From CALIBK01 sp037444165 (GTDB lineage: Bacteria; Desulfobacterota; BSN033; UBA1163): DNA of 13,558 nucleotides. The notes below the pieces were generated by a model, which saw only the letters and a list, made by a program, of their open reading frames with translations, searched no databases and was not told where the DNA came from. Below, one piece after another: positions 7,794 through 13,558 of this stretch; the first letter of the stretch is position 1, and each line of letters starts with the position of its first letter. Both the position numbers and the translations under genes were made by a program. The stretch spans positions 1-13,558 of the forward strand of contig JBBIMX010000067.1 of NCBI GenBank assembly GCA_037444165.1, given 5' to 3'.

Positions 7794-9128
7794 ATGAAAG
7801 ACAACGGTTATCAAACTCAGGTCATGGAGATCTACCATTTTATCCATGCTCGTCTCTATTTCAATCGACCTGATCTTGAGATTAAAGGAGAGAATTTTAA
7901 TTCGACCATCCTCTTTGGTCTCTTGACGGGATTAGTCAAAGGGAAAGAATTGATCATTGGAGAACCTGGACTTGGAAAAACGACCTCGGCTGAATTTGTC
8001 GGATCCCTTCTCTATCAGTATCCCCTGGGAATGATCTGGGGGAGTGAGGTTTCAGGCCATCCCGAACAGACAGAAGAGAAGATCATCGGTCGGCCTGATC
8101 TGGGAAAACTCAATCAGGGACAGGAAGATGTGGTCTGGAGCTACTTTTCCCAGATCCCGATCAAGATCGTGGATGAGATCAATCGTCTTCCTGAGACGAA
8201 ACAGAGCATGATCCTGGATGGCGTGGACCGAGGCAACTGGGAATATCTCAACGAAATGATCATCAATGAGGAGTACTGTCTGTTCGCCACAGCCAATTAT
8301 CAGGATGGGGGGACGAATACCTTAATTGCACCCTTGGTGGACCGGTTTGATGTCATGGTCGAATCGAGATATCCAGGGCCCAATCTCTCCTTTCTCATCG
8401 GGAAGAGCAAGGGGAAGGATCAGATCTTAAGGCATCCTAAATTTGAGAAGGAGCTCTATCGAGTTCTTACCTCAAAGATGGCTTATGAGAAGAAGATGGC
8501 CCAGGCAGAGGAAATCTGCGATGCCTTTGGAGAGTATCTCGCCAAGACCATAGGGGTAAGACCTCTCCGAAGGGAAGACCGTGAGAAGATTCGATCTGAA
8601 ATCGAGACAATGGAATTTGACCTGGATGCCAGTGCCTTTACTCGAATGCTTCTGGCCGAGCTCTCCTTCTGTGATCGCTATGGGCAGAAGAGGATTGTCG
8701 AGAGTTGTGAGGAAGGATGCCATTATACAGGATATCTTTGCCACCAGATCAAAAACTGTGCCTCCAACCGACTCCCCATTTCCATTAAACTCTATGCTCA
8801 GGGATTGGCGTGGCTATTAGGGGATTCGGAGATTGACATCGAGCATGTAAAGGCCGTCATGCCCTATACCCTTTCCCATCGGATTCAATGGAAGGATCAG
8901 GTCCTTTCCCAGAAGGAGAAAGCGAAGAGGGACGATCCTTTCCAGATCTATCTGGCCAAGGAAGCCGTTAAAATTGTGGCTCAGAGATACCGGGAACAGG
9001 GAGAGCATCTAAAGGATGCCTTAGCGATTGGATCGAAGATCTTTCAGGGGGAATCCCTTGAACCTCTGGAAGGAGATCATCCCCTTTATGTCGAGATTCG
9101 AAAAGATGCCCTTGGACGACGAAATTAA
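7794..9128 (+). CDS. MoxR-like AAA+ ATPase with cysteine cluster
   Basis: A 444-residue AAA+ ATPase of the MoxR type, probably a cytosolic ring that works with the VWA protein two genes downstream. Motifs in order are Walker A GEPGLGKTT (56-64), Walker B IKIVDE (123-128), sensor 1 in ATANYQ (165-170) and an arginine finger in LVDRFD (R184). A helical middle is followed by a C-terminal lid ending in SNRLPISIKLYAQGLAWLLG and an EHVKAVMPYTLSHR segment, as in MoxR proteins. Just before sensor 2 lie four cysteines, C305-x3-C309-x6-C316-x5-C322, which could bind zinc or an iron-sulfur cluster. This is not part of the standard MoxR fold as I know it. Known MoxR-VWA pairs activate or load metal into enzymes; the client here is unknown. 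The next gene begins inside its 3' end. Confidence 0.9.
   Translation: MKDNGYQTQVMEIYHFIHARLYFNRPDLEIKGENFNSTILFGLLTGLVKGKELIIGEPGLGKTTSAEFVGSLLYQYPLGMIWGSEVSGHPEQTEEKIIGRPDLGKLNQGQEDVVWSYFSQIPIKIVDEINRLPETKQSMILDGVDRGNWEYLNEMIINEEYCLFATANYQDGGTNTLIAPLVDRFDVMVESRYPGPNLSFLIGKSKGKDQILRHPKFEKELYRVLTSKMAYEKKMAQAEEICDAFGEYLAKTIGVRPLRREDREKIRSEIETMEFDLDASAFTRMLLAELSFCDRYGQKRIVESCEEGCHYTGYLCHQIKNCASNRLPISIKLYAQGLAWLLGDSEIDIEHVKAVMPYTLSHRIQWKDQVLSQKEKAKRDDPFQIYLAKEAVKIVAQRYREQGEHLKDALAIGSKIFQGESLEPLEGDHPLYVEIRKDALGRRN
9070..9075 (+). promoter_or_regulatory. Ribosome binding site used to choose the GXGXG gene start
   Basis: AAGGAG lies 12 bases before the ATG at 9088, inside the end of the ATPase gene. 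The spacing is longer than ideal. The alternatives are worse: the ATG at 9106 has no purine-rich site, and the ATG at 9148 has agaggag directly abutting it with no spacer. Confidence 0.35.
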
Positions 9129-9912
9129 AGAAGGCCCTTCAGAGGAGATGAAAACGAATCCTTCACAAAAGAGAGCGGTCCTCCAAACCCTACTCAAAGA
9201 GAGTCTCAAACCTCAAAACCCTTTCGAGGAGTTTCAGTCCTTCATCTTTAAGAAAAGGGAGATCCCTTTGGATCAGATTGTTCAATCCAGTGAATTGGTG
9301 ATGGACAAGATCCGGCTGGGGTATGAAAAACTCCTTGAAGAGGAAGCCAAAGAACTCGTTTGGATGGTTCAATATAATACGATTATCAAGGCCTACGAGG
9401 TGGCAGAACGCTACATCAAAGAGATCGACTATTCGGCAGAAGACATCGAGGACTTCTGTTTTGCCCTGGAGAATACCCATAAGATTCCTTATCTCATTCC
9501 AGGGCCTGCAGGGATCTATATTTCGGCCCTCTGTAACTATGCCAAAGAAGATGAGATTGTGTTGAAACTCTCTGAACTGAAGACGGAGATCAATCTGATC
9601 GGATTTCGCCTTCCTAAGGACAAACGAATGATTGTAGAAGGAGATACCGGAGATTTTACGGGAATCAGCCTTGAGGGAGGAGAGTTGGTTATCGAGGGAA
9701 GTGCGAAGAACTGGACCGGAGCGGGGATGAGGTCAGGGAAGATTCTGGTAAAAAAGAATGTCGGCCTTCATACCGGGGAATGGATGATGGGCGGAGAGAT
9801 TTATGTGGGAGGAAGGGTCAGAGGATTGGGAAATGTGGTGGAGGGAAAGATCTTCGAAAGGGATAAACTGATCTATCCCGGTAAGAGCCGATACCCCAAT
9901 CACTATTATTGA
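9088..9912 (+). CDS. GXGXG beta-helix protein (FwdC/GltB C-terminal-like)
   Basis: A 274-residue protein from this start. The first 180 residues are mostly helical and charged, unrecognised, with no signal peptide or membrane segment. Residues 184-256 form four tandem repeats of 19, 19, 19 and 16 residues following a [FWH]TG....[GS]G.[LI].[VI] pattern. That is the GXGXG right-handed beta-helix of formylmethanofuran dehydrogenase subunit C and the glutamate synthase alpha C-terminal domain. In those enzymes the domain is structural; no catalytic residue is assigned here. None of the usual partner subunits (FwdA/B, GltB glutaminase or FMN domains) is encoded nearby. It lies between the MoxR-type ATPase and the VWA protein and overlaps both reading frames or nearly so, hence probably works with them. 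Start is uncertain (9088, 9106 or 9148); the frame is open from 9028. Confidence 0.82.
   Translation: MSRFEKMPLDDEIKEGPSEEMKTNPSQKRAVLQTLLKESLKPQNPFEEFQSFIFKKREIPLDQIVQSSELVMDKIRLGYEKLLEEEAKELVWMVQYNTIIKAYEVAERYIKEIDYSAEDIEDFCFALENTHKIPYLIPGPAGIYISALCNYAKEDEIVLKLSELKTEINLIGFRLPKDKRMIVEGDTGDFTGISLEGGELVIEGSAKNWTGAGMRSGKILVKKNVGLHTGEWMMGGEIYVGGRVRGLGNVVEGKIFERDKLIYPGKSRYPNHYY
9637..9855 (+). repeat. Coding tandem GXGXG repeats
   Basis: Four in-frame units at 9637-9693, 9694-9750, 9751-9807 and 9808-9855 encode 19, 19, 19 and 16 residues. Shared columns are the TG at unit positions 8-9, Gly at 15 and alternating hydrophobics at 17 and 19. The repeat is clear in protein but much less so in DNA, so it is an old structural repeat rather than a recent duplication. 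Confidence 0.75.
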
Positions 9913-9914
9913 AG

Positions 9915-11567
9915 ATGATGTCTCAAATGGAAGAGAAGAAGCTTCAGGAGATCCTTGAAGAGATTTGGCCTCGTCTGAGGAAGAAACATCTCTACCCTGA
10001 GATTCCAATGCCTCAGATTAAACCGATCCAGGAGTCCGTCGAAGAAGGAGAGGAGAACAGTGAGGGGGTAGGGTTGGAGATGAAGGACAAAGTGATGACC
10101 CTCAATCCCCTCTTCATTTCCTCATTGGAAGGGAGGATGCCCAAAGAGGAGGTGATGGAGGCCCTCCTCGATCACGGAATTACCCATTATACGTTTTGCC
10201 CATGGGATTTTCAGACCCACCTGATGATCTATGCCGAAGCCAAGAAAGTGATGGGAGACAAGGAGGCGGCCAAAAAGGTGGCCAACTATTTTATCGATGT
10301 AGTGGCCGATACCCATTGTGTAAAGAATCGCTCAACCCAGATCCCCAAGCTCCATCGACATCTCAAAAAGGGACCGATTCAAGAGGTCCTCCAATCCCTC
10401 TATGAGAAGATTTGGGGGGTGGATCTCGGCGTCTCCCTTTCAAAGAAAGAGAGTCGGACTCAGGCGGAGATCGTTCGGAGACTGATGAGAATTCCTTATC
10501 TCGATCGTTCTCGATGGCCGGAGAGTATTCGAAAATTTGCTCGATCCCTGAAACCCCTTATCGTCACCGAGCAAAAGGAACAGCGAGGAAAAGGAGGGAG
10601 AGGGGAATCCAATCCACAGGGGGACCATGATTTAGATCATTATTCCTTCGAGGAGATTGATAGTGGGCTTCGAGAATACGCCCGAAAAACGATGGATCTG
10701 GCCCAATTTCGAGAGGTGGTTGAAGATTTTTCGGAAGAATTAAAGGAGGTAGGCTACGGAGTAGAGGGAGGGATGGGAAGAGGTCGAAGCGCCCCGATTG
10801 ATGCGGATATCCTTTTTTACATGAAGTTGGCCGAAAATTATTCCATCCCTTTGAGAAAGCTCCCCTTAGAAAAAGGAGGAAATCTCCATCCCCATTCCCA
10901 CTATCCTTGGGAAGTGGGATCCCCCTATCAAGATGTGGATATCTGGACCAGTTTCGGTAAGATCATGCCCGGGATCACCCAGGTTTGGAAGAAGAAGGAA
11001 GGGAAGGGGAGATTGAAGATCGAAGGGGCTCCGGATTGTCTCATTATTATAGATTCCTCTGGAAGCATGATCAATCCTCGAAAGAATCTTTCCTACGCCG
11101 TGTTAGGGGCTGCCTGTGCAACGAATGCCTATCTGAGGAACGACTCCAAGGTGGCAGTCTACAACTTCAGTGATGCCCCGATGGGAGGCAGGGATATCTT
11201 GGATTTTACGGATGACCGTGAGGCGATCTATCGAAGTCTGTGTAAATACTTTGGCGGAGGGACCGCCTTGGATTTAGATGATATTTTACCTTTAATCAAA
11301 AAGAAGAACCCCCTTGATCTTTTTATCATCACGGATATGAAGATTACCAATCTGGAGACATTGATCGGATTTTTTGGACAGATTCAGAATCGTGTTACCG
11401 CTGTCCATATTGGTGAGAATCCCTATGCCACTCGTTTTGAGAGGGCCTTCGAGAAGAGAAAGAATATCAGTATCTTTAAAGTGAAAAGGAAGGAGGACAT
11501 CCCTCATCTCGTCCTCGGAAGTATTCGGGAGTATTTTAACCCACCCTCTCCCTCTCTCCGACGTTGA
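9915..11567 (+). CDS. VWA-domain protein with degenerate metallopeptidase-like N-terminal domain
   Basis: A 550-residue protein. The C-terminal third is a von Willebrand A domain with a complete metal-ion-dependent adhesion site: DSSGS (D380, S382, S384), T450 in FGGGTALD and D474 in IITDMKIT. The N-terminal part (about 60-150) resembles metallopeptidase-like domains found in some VWA proteins: HGITH (87-91), then CPWDFQTH with H102, then ANYFIDVVADTH (about 123-134). In active enzymes the first motif would be HExxH; here Glu is replaced by Gly. A charged linker (about 217-243) separates the halves. VWA partners of MoxR ATPases deliver the ATPase to its substrate, the likely role here. Start could also be TTG at 9909, overlapping the previous stop, or ATG at 9918. 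No clear Shine-Dalgarno site is seen, consistent with translational coupling. Confidence 0.88.
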   Translation: MMSQMEEKKLQEILEEIWPRLRKKHLYPEIPMPQIKPIQESVEEGEENSEGVGLEMKDKVMTLNPLFISSLEGRMPKEEVMEALLDHGITHYTFCPWDFQTHLMIYAEAKKVMGDKEAAKKVANYFIDVVADTHCVKNRSTQIPKLHRHLKKGPIQEVLQSLYEKIWGVDLGVSLSKKESRTQAEIVRRLMRIPYLDRSRWPESIRKFARSLKPLIVTEQKEQRGKGGRGESNPQGDHDLDHYSFEEIDSGLREYARKTMDLAQFREVVEDFSEELKEVGYGVEGGMGRGRSAPIDADILFYMKLAENYSIPLRKLPLEKGGNLHPHSHYPWEVGSPYQDVDIWTSFGKIMPGITQVWKKKEGKGRLKIEGAPDCLIIIDSSGSMINPRKNLSYAVLGAACATNAYLRNDSKVAVYNFSDAPMGGRDILDFTDDREAIYRSLCKYFGGGTALDLDDILPLIKKKNPLDLFIITDMKITNLETLIGFFGQIQNRVTAVHIGENPYATRFERAFEKRKNISIFKVKRKEDIPHLVLGSIREYFNPPSPSLRR

Positions 11568-11639
11568 TTTAAAGAAAACAAGAAATTGAATTTTTTCCCC
11601 AGAGAAGATAGAATAATGGATGAGAAGGGGTCTTTTAAA

Positions 11640-12203
11640 ATGATTCCTAACAGAGAGGAATGTCTAAAGTTGATCCGGGACAGTGGAATGCTCGAGCATA
11701 TCATCGACCATAGTTTGAAAGTCGCAGAGGTGGCCCTTTTTATCTCAAAAGAATTAAATCTTCGAGGCCACTCGATAGACCTTGCTCTGGTGGAAGCCGC
11801 CGCGCTCCTTCACGATCTTACCAAGACCGAGTGTTTGAGGACGAAGGAAGATCATGCCCTTACCGGATCAAAGACTTTAACCGAAATGGGATTTGAGAAG
11901 GTTGGGGCTGTGGTTCGAGAACACATTCATCTTTCTAAAAAAACACATCCCTTTTATGTGTCCGAGGAGGAGATTGTCAATTACGCGGACAAGAGAGTAA
12001 AGCATAATCAGGTGGTCACCCTGGAGGAGAGGTTTGAAGACCTCAGGCAAAGATATGGAAAGAATCCCAGGGCCATAGAACTCCTTGAAGATCTCAAAAA
12101 ATCGACCTTGGAAATTGAAAGGAAGATATTTTCAATCTTAAAAATCGATCCCAATGACCTCCTCCATCGAATTCCCTCTATCCATGAGCCCATATCGATT
12201 TGA
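11640..12203 (+). CDS. HD-domain (HDIG-type) metal-dependent phosphohydrolase
   Basis: A 187-residue soluble protein with the HD fold of metal-dependent phosphohydrolases. Likely metal ligands are H24 (DHSLKVAEVAL), H58-D59 (ALLHDLTK), H72 (EDHALTG), H95 (VREHIHL) and D117 (NYADKRVKH), so the site looks complete, possibly dinuclear. The substrate (nucleotide, cyclic dinucleotide or other phosphoester) cannot be told. The C-terminal 60 residues are helical. The start at 11640 matches the MIPNREECL beginning I recall for relatives and has gaagg upstream. An ATG at 11616 with agagaag eight bases before it, or a TTG at 11586, would add 8 or 18 residues. It follows the VWA gene by 72 bases and overlaps the radical SAM gene by 20. 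Confidence 0.85.
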   Translation: MIPNREECLKLIRDSGMLEHIIDHSLKVAEVALFISKELNLRGHSIDLALVEAAALLHDLTKTECLRTKEDHALTGSKTLTEMGFEKVGAVVREHIHLSKKTHPFYVSEEEIVNYADKRVKHNQVVTLEERFEDLRQRYGKNPRAIELLEDLKKSTLEIERKIFSILKIDPNDLLHRIPSIHEPISI

Positions 12204-13335
12204 ACAAGGTCCGATTCGACCTCCCAGTGAAGCTTCAAGCCTCCTTCTGAGGATAACCCGAAACTGTCCTTGGAATCGATGTGAATTCTGTCACACCTAT
12301 AAAGGTCAGAAGTTTGAACGGAGGACAGTAAGCGAGGTAAAGGGAGATATCGATGGGATGAAGGAGGCCGCCTCAGAAGTGAAAGCCCTCTCATGGCAAT
12401 TGGGGTTGGGTGGGGAGGTCAACCCGATCTTATTGCATTATCTCTTTCAACCCTCCTCTTCTCAGGATGATGCTCTTCGATCCATAGGGTGGTGGCTTTA
12501 TCATGGAGGAAAGAATGTTTTCCTTCAAGATGCGGATAGTTTGATTATTCCCACAAAAGAAATGGTAGAGATTTTGAGATATCTAAAGGAGACCTTTCCT
12601 TCCATCGAAAGAATAACGACCTATGCTCGAGGAAAGACGATTTCCAAAAAGAGTGAGGAAGAGCTAAAAGCCCTTCGAGAGGCCGGGCTTTCAAGAATCC
12701 ATATTGGGCTGGAAACCGGATATGACCCTCTCCTTCAATATGTCAAGAAAGGGGTAACGGTGAGGGAGCATATCGAGGCGGGAAGGAAGGTCAGGGAGGC
12801 CGGACTCTCCCTTTCGGAATATGTGATTATGGGATTAGGTGGAAAGAAGATGTGGAGGGAACATGCCATTGAAACAGCAAAAGCCCTCAATCAAATCAAC
12901 CCTGATTTTATCAGGGTGAGAACCTTAAAGGTTTTGAAATGGATGCCCCTTTATCAAAAAATAGAAAACGGGGAGTTTATTCTCTTGAACGAAGAGGAGA
13001 TAATAGAGGAGGAGAGGCTTTTGATTGAAAATCTCAATGGCATCACGAGCACCTTTGTGAGTGACCATATTTTAAATCTCCTCGAAGAAATAGAGGGGAA
13101 GCTTCCCGAGGATAAGGGAAAGATGCTTGCAATCATTGATCGCTATTTTAGCCTTCCAGAAGAAGAGAGAAAACTTTATCGGTTGGGGAGGAGGTTAGGA
13201 GCCTTTCGTTCCTTAAACGACCTCTTAAATAGGGAGTTGAGGGAGGAGGTCGAGAGGGTTTTTAAAGAGATTCATTCTCATCCATCCAGAGATTTTGACC
13301 AATTTATCTCCTCCCTGATGGAATCCTTCCTGTAA
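12184..13335 (+). CDS. Radical SAM protein with CX4CX2C motif
   Basis: A 383-residue radical SAM protein of unknown substrate. The cluster-binding cysteines are C28, C33 and C36 in RNCPWNRCEFCHTYKG, a CX4CX2C spacing rather than the common CX3CX2C. The TIM-barrel core continues with FLQDADS (about 116-122), ERITTYARG, IHIGLETGYDPLLQYVKKGVT (the SAM-contacting GLET region) and EYVIMGLGGKKMW. The C-terminal 120 residues (from about 260) are helical and charged, without additional cysteine clusters, so no SPASM-type domain. The start at 12184 agrees with relatives as I recall them (short lead, then RFEQGPIRPPSE); an ATG at 12154 would add ten residues. Neither has a Shine-Dalgarno site, and the 20-base overlap with the HD gene suggests re-initiation. 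It may belong to the same transcript as the moxR set. Confidence 0.88.
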   Translation: MSPYRFEQGPIRPPSEASSLLLRITRNCPWNRCEFCHTYKGQKFERRTVSEVKGDIDGMKEAASEVKALSWQLGLGGEVNPILLHYLFQPSSSQDDALRSIGWWLYHGGKNVFLQDADSLIIPTKEMVEILRYLKETFPSIERITTYARGKTISKKSEEELKALREAGLSRIHIGLETGYDPLLQYVKKGVTVREHIEAGRKVREAGLSLSEYVIMGLGGKKMWREHAIETAKALNQINPDFIRVRTLKVLKWMPLYQKIENGEFILLNEEEIIEEERLLIENLNGITSTFVSDHILNLLEEIEGKLPEDKGKMLAIIDRYFSLPEEERKLYRLGRRLGAFRSLNDLLNRELREEVERVFKEIHSHPSRDFDQFISSLMESFL

Positions 13336-13352
13336 TCCATTACCCTCTCAGG

Positions 13353-13373
13353 CTTATTTCACCACTGAAAAAG
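13353..13373 (+). terminator. Weak hairpin after the radical SAM gene
   Basis: The arms CTT-a-TTTCA and TGAAA-AAG pair around a CCAC loop (eight pairs with one bulged A). It sits 18 bases after the radical SAM stop. It is A/T-rich and followed only by tatttaaaac, not a proper T-run, so it is at best a poor Rho-independent terminator. Confidence 0.25.
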
Positions 13374-13392
13374 TATTTAAAACGAATTTTAT

Positions 13393-13557
13393 AGACTGGG
13401 GAGGTGGGGTGGAAAAAGCCTTCGAGCGGATACCTTTAACCGTTTGGCACTATGGATGAATTCCCTGAACACGTTTGTTTTTCTATTAAACGATGGTTAG
13501 CCAATTCACTTCTCAATGCCCGCATTCGAAGGATTTGGAACCCTACCTCCCCAGTCT
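13393..13557. repeat. 165-base element with 18-base terminal inverted repeats
   Basis: The left end 13393-13410 pairs with the right end 13540-13557 over 18 positions: 13 perfect from the tips, then one G-T pair (13406/13544), then four more. After an internal loop (13411-13418 versus 13533-13539) pairing resumes with CCTTCGA (13419-13425) to TCGAAGG (13526-13532), then GCGG (13426-13429) to CCGC (13520-13523) across a two-base bulge. Inner short stems are TAACC/GGTTA (13437-13441 with 13495-13499) and CGTTT/AAACG (13472-13476 with 13488-13492). The shape suits a MITE-like or REP-like mobile element, or a structured RNA read from the + strand. The window ends one base after it, so a target duplication cannot be checked. 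Confidence 0.7.
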
Positions 13558-13558
13558 T

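Noticed and set aside
9028..9087. Longer N-terminus for the GXGXG protein
   Set aside because: It would overlap the ATPase gene by 101 bases, and the added residues are simply the ATPase 3' end read in another frame.
7794..11567. The MoxR-VWA genes as a phage-defence or toxin system
   Set aside because: No nuclease, toxin, membrane pore or mobile-element genes accompany them, and the domain set fits enzyme maturation better; defence cannot be excluded, but nothing in the sequence points to it.
12008..12394. A 128-residue - strand frame across the HD/radical SAM junction
   Set aside because: Ser/Arg/Leu-rich low-complexity translation antisense to two well supported genes; no ribosome binding site or motif.
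13452..13558. Open frame beginning at an ATG and running off the window end, about 35 codons
   Set aside because: It lies inside the palindromic element, has no Shine-Dalgarno site and no recognisable protein motif, and an open stretch this short is expected fairly often by chance.

Overview
The window looks like chromosomal DNA from a Gram-negative-type bacterium. The best guess is Desulfobacterota/deltaproteobacteria: the gene order xseA-xseB-ispA-dxs-tlyA followed by DUF4416-yicC-gmk-rpoZ is one I associate with that group from memory. No taxonomic marker is present, so this is an inference. All genes are on the + strand and packed tightly, with many overlaps of 4 to 75 bases. No rRNA, tRNA, CRISPR array or recognisable transposase gene is present.

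Region 1 (60-7665) is a housekeeping block. It holds both subunits of exodeoxyribonuclease VII (xseA, xseB), two isoprenoid-precursor enzymes (ispA-type prenyl synthase and dxs), a TlyA-type S4/FtsJ RNA methyltransferase, a DUF4416 protein, a YicC-type endoribonuclease, guanylate kinase and the RNA polymerase omega subunit. No strong terminator is visible between these genes, so they may be one long transcription unit or a few nested ones.

Region 2 (7666-7793) is a 128-base gap. It has a reasonable sigma70-like promoter (TTGTCT, 17 bases, TATTAT) and a long imperfect inverted repeat, which suggests that the following genes are transcribed separately.

Region 3 (7794-13335) is the accessory part and the most interesting. 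Three tightly coupled genes encode a MoxR-like AAA+ ATPase with an unusual four-cysteine cluster, a protein with an N-terminal helical region and a C-terminal GXGXG beta-helix (the fold of FwdC and of the glutamate synthase C-terminal domain), and a VWA protein. The VWA protein has a complete MIDAS site at its C-terminus and a degenerate metallopeptidase-like HGxTH motif near its N-terminus. MoxR plus VWA pairs are known as ATP-driven remodelling or metal-cofactor insertion machines (CoxD/CoxE, NorQ/NorD, CbbQ/CbbO, Mg-chelatase). Joining such a pair to a GXGXG protein suggests an uncharacterised maturation or remodelling system. It is followed closely by an HD-domain phosphohydrolase and, overlapping that, a radical SAM protein with a non-canonical CX4CX2C cluster motif.

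Region 4 (13336-13558) has no convincing gene. It contains a possible weak hairpin and, from 13393 to 13557, a 165-base element bounded by 18-base inverted repeats with further internal pairing. This is either a small non-autonomous mobile element (MITE-like) or a structured RNA. It ends one base before the window edge.
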